A stretch of 38,428 bases of DNA, taken from an uncultured Mollicutes bacterium (lineage in GTDB: Bacteria > Bacillota_I > Bacilli_A > Acholeplasmatales > Anaeroplasmataceae). The stretch's first letter is position 1; every line of letters starts with the position of its first letter. Of this stretch, positions 15,878 to 23,402 are shown in pieces. The position numbers and the translations under genes are program-made. The notes beneath the pieces are model-generated. The model had not been told where the DNA came from. It ran no database searches and worked only from the letters and a program-made list of their open reading frames with translations. The stretch lies in assembly GCA_900540175.1 (NCBI GenBank), contig UQFG01000018.1:1-38428 (forward strand), written 5' to 3'.

Positions 15878-16057
15878 AAAAAAATGCGTCCTTCAAACAA
15901 GTTTGTTTAAGGACGCAAAAATTTTTGCGCGGTGCCACCTTAATTCTAATTGTACATTAGCGCTTATGGTTGTTTTGTTGTCGTTATCCAATTCCCGTTT
16001 TTTGTTTTGATGCTTTCACCGTCCATCAATCGCTTTTTTTTAATAAAAACAGTACTG
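15878..16057 (-). promoter_or_regulatory. T-box riboswitch (tRNA-Trp responsive) of trpS
   Basis: On the minus strand the leader contains the T-box sequence AAGGTGGCACCGCG (15928-15941). It is followed by a terminator stem TGCGTCCTT/AAGGACGCA (15885-15893 and 15909-15917) with a T-run at 15878-15884. Upstream, CTAAT/ATTAG forms a stem III-like hairpin, and AGCG...ATGG can pair with CCAT...CGCT as the base of stem I. A UGG codon (15988-15990) in the context GAATTGGATAAC is the likely specifier for Trp. Uncharged tRNA-Trp should stabilise the antiterminator. The leader is compact, about 115 bases from transcription start to the T-box sequence. Confidence 0.93.
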
Positions 16058-16062
16058 CTTTT

Positions 16063-16090
16063 ATTATAATCGAAATTTTTAAAAAATCAA
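16063..16090 (-). promoter_or_regulatory. Promoter of the trpS T-box leader
   Basis: On the minus strand TTGATT (16085-16090), a 16-bp spacer and TATAAT (16063-16068). Confidence 0.75.
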
Positions 16091-16176
16091 GGGGAGGATT
16101 GATTTCGTTTCAAAAGGCTTTCTTTTAAATATATGACAGTTTTTAAAGAATTGTTCAAAATAATCTTTGAAGTTCT

Positions 16177-16204
16177 TTGAAATTCGTCTAATATGTGTTA
16201 TAAT
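16177..16204 (+). promoter_or_regulatory. Promoter of tldD-tldE
   Basis: TTGAAA (16177-16182), 16 bp, then an extended -10 TGTTATAAT ending at 16204. Between 16091 and 16176 I see no gene or clear structure. Confidence 0.8.
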
Positions 16205-16239
16205 CTCATTAATTTATATGAATAACGGAGGGATATACT

Positions 16240-17619
16240 ATGTTAACCAAAGATGAGATCGGTAAGATCTTAGTCGAAGCGTGTTCGACCGGAGCGGATT
16301 TCGCGGAGTTGTATTTTGAAGATACAACCGTATCCAATGTTCGCATCATTCAAGATAAGGTAGATGAATCCAGCGCAACCAATCTATACGGCTGCGGATT
16401 GCGGGTTTTAAAGGATATGGAAGAAGCATACGGTTACACCAATGATACGAGTTTTGACGGATTATGGCAATTGGCCCAAAATCTAAAACAAAATTATCAC
16501 AGTAAGCCGTTGATTTCTGCTGTTTCTTTTCAAGAACAACAGCGAACCGACCACACGACATTCGGTAGTTTGGCGGTGGATTACGATCAACTGTGCGCAA
16601 CGTTGAAGCAAATTGCCAAGACCATTTTGGCCTATGATTCGAGAATGATTCAGGCAGCGGCAACGTATCAAGGACAGTTGCAAAAAATCACGGTCTGCAA
16701 TACCAACGGCGTTTTTGCCAACGACACCCGTTTTATCCAGCGGATCGCCGCACAGGCTGTTTCCAAAGACGAAAACAGCATGCAATCCGGTTTTGATTCC
16801 TATGGCGGTAATTTTGATTTTAAGGCTTTAATGGATTATGATTACGATGAATTTGCCAAAAAAATCGCGCAAACGGCCATTACGATGCTGACGGCAAAAG
16901 AAATGAAAGGCGGCGTTTACGATGTTGTCATTCACAACGCGTTTGGCGGCGTTATTTTCCACGAGGCTTGCGGTCATTCGTTAGAGGCGACATCTGTTGC
17001 GAAGAAATTATCGGTTTTCTCGGATAAACTAGGTGAAAAAATCGCCAGTGATGTGGTAACGGCCATTGATGATGGAACCATTGCCAACGAATGGGGTAGC
17101 CAAAATATCGACGATGAAGGCAATCCGCAGCAAAAACGGGTATTGATCGAAAACGGTATTTTGAAATCCTATATGATCGATATGCGTAATGCAAGAAGAA
17201 TGAAGATGCCTTCAACCGGTTCGGGACGCCGGCAAAGTTATCGTTTTTCTCCGACTTCCAGAATGTCCAATACGTACATTGCCAACGGGTCGTCGACCTT
17301 TGAAGAAATTATTCAAAACACCAAATACGGCTTGTTTGCCAAGAGTATGGGCGGCGGTTCGGTTAATCCGGCAACGGGTGAATACAATTTCTCCGTTTCG
17401 GAAGGTTATTTGATCGAAGACGGTAAAATCACCGAACCGGTTCGCGGTGCCACGTTGATCGGCAACGGTAAAGACACGCTGCTTAAAATCGATATGGTGG
17501 CCGATAATCTGTCTTTGGGATACGGAATGTGCGGTTCGCTAAGCGGCAGCATCCCGGCATGTGTCGGACAACCGACGATTCGTGTAAAAGCCATGACAGT
17601 CGGCGGAAAAGGAGAATAA
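16240..17619 (+). CDS. tldD: TldD metalloprotease subunit
   Basis: TldD is the zinc-bearing subunit of the TldD/TldE protease, which degrades unfolded peptides and in some bacteria trims peptide natural products. The 459-residue length is normal. The metal motif HEACGH lies at residues 241-246 within IFHEACGHSLEA, the family hallmark. The C-terminal beta-rich domain has the SMGGGSVNPATGEYNF segment that lines the substrate cleft. GGAGGG precedes the ATG. The tldE gene follows after five bases. No natural-product precursor gene is nearby, so a general peptidase role is the safer reading. Confidence 0.97.
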   Translation: MLTKDEIGKILVEACSTGADFAELYFEDTTVSNVRIIQDKVDESSATNLYGCGLRVLKDMEEAYGYTNDTSFDGLWQLAQNLKQNYHSKPLISAVSFQEQQRTDHTTFGSLAVDYDQLCATLKQIAKTILAYDSRMIQAAATYQGQLQKITVCNTNGVFANDTRFIQRIAAQAVSKDENSMQSGFDSYGGNFDFKALMDYDYDEFAKKIAQTAITMLTAKEMKGGVYDVVIHNAFGGVIFHEACGHSLEATSVAKKLSVFSDKLGEKIASDVVTAIDDGTIANEWGSQNIDDEGNPQQKRVLIENGILKSYMIDMRNARRMKMPSTGSGRRQSYRFSPTSRMSNTYIANGSSTFEEIIQNTKYGLFAKSMGGGSVNPATGEYNFSVSEGYLIEDGKITEPVRGATLIGNGKDTLLKIDMVADNLSLGYGMCGSLSGSIPACVGQPTIRVKAMTVGGKGE

Positions 17620-17624
17620 AAACG

Positions 17625-18950
17625 ATGGAATTTAAAGTATTAGAAGCAAAAGCCAAACAACGCGGCATTGAAGAAATCGAAATTTACGAAGTAAAAACCA
17701 ATGGTCTTGAAATGACTTGTTTTGACGGCGAGATCGAACAAAACACCACCAGTATGACGCATGTTTTTTGTATTCGCGGGGTTTATAATCACCAATTGGC
17801 AACGGTCTATACGGAAAAAGATGATGAAGAAAGCATGGATTTTGTTTTGGATACGATCATCCGCAATGCCAAGATGATTACCAAAGACGAACCGTATTTT
17901 ATTTACGGAGGGGACGAAACCTATCCGGTGGCACTTGAAAAACAAACGGATTTTGAAACGGTTTCGTTAGCCGACAAAGTAAAAATCTGTCAGCAAGTCG
18001 ATGCCTTACTGAAGAAAAAATGTCCGTACGTTTATAAAACGGAAGTTTCTTATGCCGAAAGTATGACGGCATGCCATATTCAAAACAACAATCATTTGAA
18101 CGTCAGCAAAGAAAACAAACGGGCTTATATTGTTGCCGAGTTGATTGTTAAAAAAGACGACGATGTCAAAACGGCCTATGATTATTTATTGTTCCATCAG
18201 ATGGCGGAACTTGATTTGGAAGCTTTCACGGATAAAATCATCGAAGACGCGGTCGGTCAGTTCGGTGCGGAATCGGTTTTATCCGGGGATTACGACATTG
18301 TGCTAGATCGTTCGGCGGTAAGAAGTTTGCTGCAAGTTTATTCGTCGGTGTTCTTTGCCACATCCGTATTAAAGAAAATGTCGTTTTTGGAAGGAAAGAT
18401 CGGTGAAAAAGTATTCGGCGACAATATTACGTTGATTGACGATCCGCTTCATCCACTTGCGCAGTCATTCGATACGTTTGACGACGAAGGGGTTGCCACC
18501 AAGACCAAAACAGTCGTGGAAAACGGTGTTTTAAAAACTTATCTGCACAATCTTTCCACCGCCAAACAAATGGATGTCACTTCGACTGGAAATGGGTTTA
18601 AAGCGGATATCAATTCGCCTGTTTCGGTTCAAATCGATAATTTCTATTTGAAACCGGGAACGTTGACCAAAGAAGAATTATTCGCTTCGGTCGGTAACGG
18701 TTTGTATATTACCGATTTGGAAGGCTTGCATGCGGGTGTGAATTTAATCAGCGGAACCTACTCTTTAAAGGCTTCGGGGTATAAAATCACCGATGGTAAA
18801 AAAGCCGATCCGGTGACATTGATTATTTTATCTTCGAGTTTCCAAGATACTTTCAACAAAGTTTTTCTATTGGCCGATGATTTTGAATTCAGAGGATCGG
18901 TCGGTGCGTGCAGTATTGTGTTAAGAAACATGCCTGTATCGGGAAAATAA
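17625..18950 (+). CDS. tldE: TldE/PmbA protease subunit
   Basis: The 441-residue partner of TldD shares its fold but lacks HExxxH; the equivalent region reads SSVFFATSVLKKMSFLEGKI. In the heterodimer TldE shapes the proteolytic chamber. The C-terminal part has SGTYSLKASGYKI, matching the family. ATG 17625 with AAAAGGAGA upstream is chosen; the frame is open further upstream inside tldD but without a ribosome site. A strong terminator follows, closing a two-gene operon. Confidence 0.95.
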   Translation: MEFKVLEAKAKQRGIEEIEIYEVKTNGLEMTCFDGEIEQNTTSMTHVFCIRGVYNHQLATVYTEKDDEESMDFVLDTIIRNAKMITKDEPYFIYGGDETYPVALEKQTDFETVSLADKVKICQQVDALLKKKCPYVYKTEVSYAESMTACHIQNNNHLNVSKENKRAYIVAELIVKKDDDVKTAYDYLLFHQMAELDLEAFTDKIIEDAVGQFGAESVLSGDYDIVLDRSAVRSLLQVYSSVFFATSVLKKMSFLEGKIGEKVFGDNITLIDDPLHPLAQSFDTFDDEGVATKTKTVVENGVLKTYLHNLSTAKQMDVTSTGNGFKADINSPVSVQIDNFYLKPGTLTKEELFASVGNGLYITDLEGLHAGVNLISGTYSLKASGYKITDGKKADPVTLIILSSSFQDTFNKVFLLADDFEFRGSVGACSIVLRNMPVSGK

Positions 18951-18956
18951 ACGGAT

Positions 18957-18984
18957 AAGGACGGAAAAAATCCGTCCTTTTTAT
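18957..18984 (+). terminator. Terminator after tldE
   Basis: AAGGACGGA (18957-18965) pairs with TCCGTCCTT (18971-18979) around AAAAA and is followed by T-rich sequence. Confidence 0.9.
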
Positions 18985-19041
18985 CTTTTTTTTTGCGGTT
19001 TCTTCGGGTATAATAAGGTAACTAAAATAGGAGGTTCGACT

Positions 19042-19404
19042 ATGAATAAACAGACACTGCTTAAATATGGATCCTGTTTGCTATACGGCACGGCGATTGT
19101 TTTGCTTTATAATCTCATTCATCAAAATTGGGGACGGTTGTTTTACTACATCGACGGCTTTTTTATTGCCGGCGCTTCCTTGATTTGTTTCGGCGGTCTT
19201 TCGTTTGTCAACTATCAAGGCGGTTTTGATGTTTTTTCCTATCTGTTTGCCAAAAAAAAGACGGTTGGCGGTAAAATCAGTCTGTATGATTACTCGGTAA
19301 TGAAAAAAGAAAAACGGATGAAGAACAAATGGGTGTTTTTGCCGTATTTGATCGTCGGTTTTTGTTTTTTGGCGGTTGCGCTGATTCTTTATATTTTTAT
19401 TTGA
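19042..19404 (+). CDS. DUF3899-like small membrane protein
   Basis: The 120-residue protein has three hydrophobic segments at about 9-25, 35-57 and 97-119. The FNYQGGFDVFSYLF-type central motif (here VNYQGGFDVFSYLF, about 56-69) is typical of the DUF3899 family of small Firmicute membrane proteins. The basic loop KKEKRMKNK before the last helix suggests a cytoplasmic face. Function is unknown. AGGAGG precedes the ATG, and TATAAT at 19009-19014 is a probable -10 without a clear -35. It lies alone between tldE and the opp operon. Confidence 0.7.
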   Translation: MNKQTLLKYGSCLLYGTAIVLLYNLIHQNWGRLFYYIDGFFIAGASLICFGGLSFVNYQGGFDVFSYLFAKKKTVGGKISLYDYSVMKKEKRMKNKWVFLPYLIVGFCFLAVALILYIFI

Positions 19405-19413
19405 AATACGAGG

Positions 19414-19449
19414 CATAAATCAAAAATGTACGGAATACAATGATTTATG
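19414..19449. repeat. Nested inverted repeat after the DUF3899-like gene
   Basis: CATAAATCA (19414-19422) pairs with TGATTTATG (19441-19449), with an inner stem TGTA/TACA (19427-19430/19436-19439). It is followed by an A-run rather than a T-run on the plus strand, so it is not a standard terminator for the preceding gene. Its role is unclear. Confidence 0.55.
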
Positions 19450-19496
19450 TACAAAAAAATAGAGTAAAAAACATAAAATTAAAAGAATAATCAAAG

Positions 19497-19510
19497 TGAA
19501 AACGTTTACA
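19497..19510. promoter_or_regulatory. Perfect cre (CcpA-binding) site upstream of opp
   Basis: TGAAAACGTTTACA matches the catabolite-responsive element consensus TGWAANCGNTNWCA at every position. It lies 22 bases upstream of the opp -35 box, near -63 from the predicted transcription start, a location compatible with CcpA-dependent activation or with upstream repression. Confidence 0.75.
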
Positions 19511-19532
19511 ATCGTTTTTTGTTCGATTTTTC

Positions 19533-19560
19533 TTGCCTACCAAAAAAAATAAAGTATAAT
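19533..19560 (+). promoter_or_regulatory. Promoter of the opp operon
   Basis: TTGCCT (19533-19538), a 16-bp spacer and TATAAT (19555-19560). The leader to the oppA start is about 95 bases. Confidence 0.7.
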
Positions 19561-19570
19561 AGTAACTAAA

Positions 19571-19642
19571 TAAAGTAAGAGGGGCTGTTGAACTTACTTT
19601 AAAAAATGGTTTTCTTAAAAAAGATGACAAAAAGAAAACCAT
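19571..19642 (+). repeat. Two hairpins in the opp leader RNA
   Basis: TAAAGTAAG (19571-19579) pairs with CTTACTTTA (19593-19601), and ATGGTTTTCTT (19606-19616) pairs with AAGAAAACCAT (19632-19642). Both are perfect and sit one after the other in the leader. Neither is followed by a T-run. They may stabilise the mRNA or control the oppA ribosome site just downstream. Confidence 0.65.
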
Positions 19643-19662
19643 AAAAAGAAAGAAGGAGAATT

Positions 19663-22230
19663 ATGAGAAAATTAAAGACATTAGGGCTCTTGGCCGCAGC
19701 CGGATTGGCAACTGTATCTTTTGCCTCTTGTAAGGGTGAAAAAGGCTACTGGAACTACGATGACTGTGAATTTTTGGATGAAAACGTTTCTGTCAGTGCG
19801 ACAACACAAGGAACAGCGAAAAGTTTTGTTGCATCTTCTTATGAAGAAAGAGAAGAAATCCTCGGTTTACTGGAAAAGTATGCGCTTGAAAACAATTTGA
19901 CCGGCCTGGTATTATACGATGACGGTGGTTATGTAAAATACAGTTCACGGATCAAGTTCCCTACCAAAGAGGTTCAGGCTGTGGGCTGGACATCAAAAAC
20001 ACCGGTGTACGACTACATTGTAGGCTATGGATTCGGTATCCTTTCGGAAGGTGAAATCACAGCGGATTTAGCCGGTGCCGAAGCACAGTACAAACGCTAT
20101 TATCACCAATTCGAATCGTCCGATCCGAAATCGCTCAACTACATGAATGATAAAGGTTCTGTCATTGGTGATTACAATCCTTACGTAAGTCCGGGTTATT
20201 TCGATGTTCGGATGAACGATTCCAAAGACGGATACGAATGGTATCAATCGCTTGCTTCGGATGCGAATGTTATCGAAGGGCAGGCAAGACCGCTTCCGCT
20301 AGACAGCAACGGTAATGTTGTAAGCGATGCGACTTTACAACCAACTACGAAATACCGTATTTATGTCAGAACGGATATTCAGTACAATACACTCGGTAAA
20401 TTTGCCAGCAAATATGCCGGCCAAACGGTAAAATTGGAAGACTACGTTACGCCGTGGCAAGAACTTTTCACGAAAGCCAACGGTTTGGCACGTGGTGCGG
20501 AAAATTTAACGGGTGCTGCGGCATTAAAAGGTATGAATGATTATTACAATGCTTCTGCCGACGGATTCAATCAGGAAGCTTGGGATAAAGTAGGTTTAAA
20601 GAGCGGAACGGATTCAAAAGGTTCTTATTTGGATTTTGAATTCATTACACCTTGTACACCGTTTTATGCTAGTTACTATTTGTCTTCTAGTTTGTATGCA
20701 CCGATTCCGGCCGCATTCTTAGAAGATATCGGTGGTATTTTGAATTGGGGTTCGTTCAACAGCGATGCAACATTGACTCCGGTCGATACGACGCTTTCAA
20801 CCGGTGCTTATGTTGTTGAAAGTTGGCAAGCAGATAAGGCATTTGTCTTCAAGAAAAACGACAAAGCAAGCACGGCAGTGTTAGGTGGTGCCGATCGGTA
20901 TAAAATCGAAGGTATCCATGTTGCGATTTTAGCGGCTGCTACTTCTGATTCAGAAGCTGCTTATAAGGAATTTAATGCAGGTAAATTAGATGCTATTGCC
21001 ATTCCTCAGACAAAATTGCAAGAAGAACTTGCAGCAGGTGAATATATCCAAAGAACAAAAGGTTCTTCGACGACAAAATTGAACATCAATGCTTGTACGG
21101 AAGAACAATGGGAATATTTCTTCGGTGAAAACGGTACGATCACACAAACTCCGAAGAGCGAATATTGGGATGTCGAACCGGCTTTAAGTAACGATGATTT
21201 CATCTTGGGCTTGAATTATGCTTTAGACCGTCAGGAATATGCAACCAGCCACGGTGTAACGCCGACACTCAACTATTTCTCGGATAATTATTTAAGCGAT
21301 CCGGAAAACGGTGTTTCTTATAACTCGACGGACACGCATAAACGCGTTATGGAAGAAATTTACGGTGAAGGTTGGGATCAATATAATTACACAGAGAATT
21401 TTGATAAAGCAATTGAGTATTTCAATAAGGCTGCAACAGAATTATTAGACAGCGGTGCTTACAAAGCGGGTGATAAGATTACGATCGAAATCGCATGGCA
21501 GGAAGCATCTCAAATCGAAAACAACGGTGCTGAAATTAAAAATTTCTTAGAAACTGCATTCAACAATCCTGCTGTATGCAACAATCAATTGACGCTTGAA
21601 GTGACTAATATGGCAGTTGCTCTTTGGTCGGATGTTTACTATAAGAAGATGATGGTTGGTCAATTTGATATCGGTTTCGGTGGTATTTCCGGTAACACGT
21701 TAAATCCGTTAAACTTCATGGGAGTATTAAAGAGTGATAACTCTTCCGGATTCACATTGAATTGGAGTATCAACACGAACGACCCGAACGAAGAATTGAT
21801 TACTTATAAAGGTGAACAATATACATTCGATGCGTTGTTCCAAGCCGCTGATACCGGTGCTTTGGTTGCCAATGATGGCTCTTTGGGAACAGTAGCCGAT
21901 GCTGCATTAATGCAAAATACCAGAAATGAAGACGGTAGTCGTACGGTTAAGATCAAAGTAGCATCCTCGAATATCGCGAATGTTGTTGCAACGGATATCG
22001 CTGCTGTCATCCTTTGTTGGTATGACGGTCCGGAATATCAAGAACAGGAAGTTGAATATACGTTGAATAACGGTGTTCTGGAAATCACGGTTTCAAAAGA
22101 ACTGGCAGAAACATATCAAGGAACGGTTTCATTTGATGTTATTTTTGGAGTAGACTATACGCATTTAGGTACATCTTCTCAACAACTGGTTTCTGTTTAC
22201 AGTGTCTTCCCATCTTGGATTGAAGGTTAA
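19663..22230 (+). CDS. oppA: Oligopeptide ABC transporter substrate-binding lipoprotein
   Basis: OppA captures extracellular peptides for the adjacent ABC importer. A signal peptide ends in the lipobox SFASC with Cys23 as the lipidated residue, so the protein is anchored on the outer face of the membrane. The SBP_bac_5 fold is indicated by the mid-protein pattern of YRIYVRTDIQY, LSTGAYVVESW and FILGLNYALDRQEYA. At 855 residues it is much longer than common OppA (540-600), with extra N-proximal sequence and a C-terminal region that looks beta-rich. AAGGAG precedes the ATG. Regulation probably involves the cre and leader hairpins upstream. Imported substrates are inferred to be peptides from the operon context. 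Confidence 0.92.
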   Translation: MRKLKTLGLLAAAGLATVSFASCKGEKGYWNYDDCEFLDENVSVSATTQGTAKSFVASSYEEREEILGLLEKYALENNLTGLVLYDDGGYVKYSSRIKFPTKEVQAVGWTSKTPVYDYIVGYGFGILSEGEITADLAGAEAQYKRYYHQFESSDPKSLNYMNDKGSVIGDYNPYVSPGYFDVRMNDSKDGYEWYQSLASDANVIEGQARPLPLDSNGNVVSDATLQPTTKYRIYVRTDIQYNTLGKFASKYAGQTVKLEDYVTPWQELFTKANGLARGAENLTGAAALKGMNDYYNASADGFNQEAWDKVGLKSGTDSKGSYLDFEFITPCTPFYASYYLSSSLYAPIPAAFLEDIGGILNWGSFNSDATLTPVDTTLSTGAYVVESWQADKAFVFKKNDKASTAVLGGADRYKIEGIHVAILAAATSDSEAAYKEFNAGKLDAIAIPQTKLQEELAAGEYIQRTKGSSTTKLNINACTEEQWEYFFGENGTITQTPKSEYWDVEPALSNDDFILGLNYALDRQEYATSHGVTPTLNYFSDNYLSDPENGVSYNSTDTHKRVMEEIYGEGWDQYNYTENFDKAIEYFNKAATELLDSGAYKAGDKITIEIAWQEASQIENNGAEIKNFLETAFNNPAVCNNQLTLEVTNMAVALWSDVYYKKMMVGQFDIGFGGISGNTLNPLNFMGVLKSDNSSGFTLNWSINTNDPNEELITYKGEQYTFDALFQAADTGALVANDGSLGTVADAALMQNTRNEDGSRTVKIKVASSNIANVVATDIAAVILCWYDGPEYQEQEVEYTLNNGVLEITVSKELAETYQGTVSFDVIFGVDYTHLGTSSQQLVSVYSVFPSWIEG

Positions 22231-22247
22231 AAACAAATAATCGATTG

Positions 22248-22300
22248 AAATTAATGCGGACTGGTAAAATAAATTGCTAGTCTGCATTAATTTATTTTAC
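22248..22300 (+). terminator. Overlapping hairpins / attenuator between oppA and oppB
   Basis: One hairpin pairs 22248-22262 with 22279-22293 (15 bp including one G-U). A second pairs GTAAAATAAA (22264-22273) with TTTATTTTAC (22291-22300). They share 22291-22293 and cannot form together. The first is followed by a short T-rich stretch, so it may act as a partial terminator that keeps oppA mRNA more abundant than the rest of the operon. Confidence 0.6.
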
Positions 22301-22361
22301 AAAGAAAGTTGAATTTTGACATTTTTTTTTGTAAAATAATAAAAACAAAGGAGGGGTATTT

Positions 22362-23402
22362 ATGTGGAGATATGTACTGAAAAGAATCGTTCTTGCATTC
22401 TTTACGATGTTTATTATACTTTCATTAACTTTTATATTGATGAAATTGCTGCCGTTTTCCAAACCGGTTGGAAATGATGAAACGCAATTTGCTTACTATA
22501 TGAATCAGGTGGCGCTTGGCTATGTTGCCGATTATCGTCGACCGATGCCGCATTTGGCGGAAGCACCGTTGTTTTCTTTTGTGGATGCTTCTAGGGTCAG
22601 ACATTACTTTTACGAAGTTCCGGTTATGGAGCAATATTTTTCTTGGCTGAAAGGAATCTTGACGGAATGGAATTGGGGAACATCGACCTATATCATGCCG
22701 AATGTCAGTGCCATTGTTATTATTGGTAAACGCTTGCCGGTTTCCATTTCGATTAATATTATTTCGGTACTTGTATCGGTACCGCTCGGTATTCTGCTTG
22801 GAATTTGGGCGGCGCTAAAGAAAAACAAACCGACGGATCATATCATTTCGACCGGGATTATGATTTTTATATCCATTCCGAGTTTTGTATTGATCACGTT
22901 TTTGATGTTGATCTTCGCCTATACACTGCACTGGTTGCCGACGCAGTGGCCGGCCAATACGGCTGCTACGGCTACCAAAGTGGCGGGCTATGTCTTGCCG
23001 GTGGTCTGCCTTTCGTTTGGTTCGATTTGCGGATATGCCCGTTTTACCAGAGCGGAACTGTGCGAAGTTATGTCCAGTGAATATCTATTGCTTGCTCGTA
23101 CGAAAGGGTTGACAAGAAGACAGGCGATTTTAAGACATGCTCTTCGAAATGCGATGGTGCCAATTGTTCCGTCCATTTTGGCGGAATTCATCGGTATTTT
23201 AAGCGGTTCGATGATTTTAGAGCAACTCTACGGTATTCCCGGAATCGGCCGATTGTTTGTAGAGGCACTGAATCAGAAAGACTACAATGTCTTGTTCGTC
23301 GATATGGCGATTTTTACATCGATCGGATTATTGGCCGGCGTTGTACTCGACTTATCTTACGGATTTATCGATCCTAGAATCAGAATGGGGGCGAAAAAAT
23401 AA
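22362..23402 (+). CDS. oppB: Oligopeptide ABC transporter permease OppB
   Basis: The 346-residue membrane protein has six hydrophobic helices and the OppB/DppB pattern. The N-terminus is MWRYVLKRIVLAFFTMF. The EAA coupling helix is EYLLLARTKGLTRRQAILRH near residue 243. The end is YGFIDPRIRMGAKK, of the DPR-type C-terminus. The first extracytoplasmic loop (about 30-110) is somewhat enlarged and aromatic-rich. GGAGGGG precedes the ATG, with a weak internal promoter (TTGACA at 22316-22321 and TAATAA at 22337-22342, 15-bp spacing) just upstream. Its stop codon overlaps the oppC start (TAATG). Confidence 0.96.
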   Translation: MWRYVLKRIVLAFFTMFIILSLTFILMKLLPFSKPVGNDETQFAYYMNQVALGYVADYRRPMPHLAEAPLFSFVDASRVRHYFYEVPVMEQYFSWLKGILTEWNWGTSTYIMPNVSAIVIIGKRLPVSISINIISVLVSVPLGILLGIWAALKKNKPTDHIISTGIMIFISIPSFVLITFLMLIFAYTLHWLPTQWPANTAATATKVAGYVLPVVCLSFGSICGYARFTRAELCEVMSSEYLLLARTKGLTRRQAILRHALRNAMVPIVPSILAEFIGILSGSMILEQLYGIPGIGRLFVEALNQKDYNVLFVDMAIFTSIGLLAGVVLDLSYGFIDPRIRMGAKK

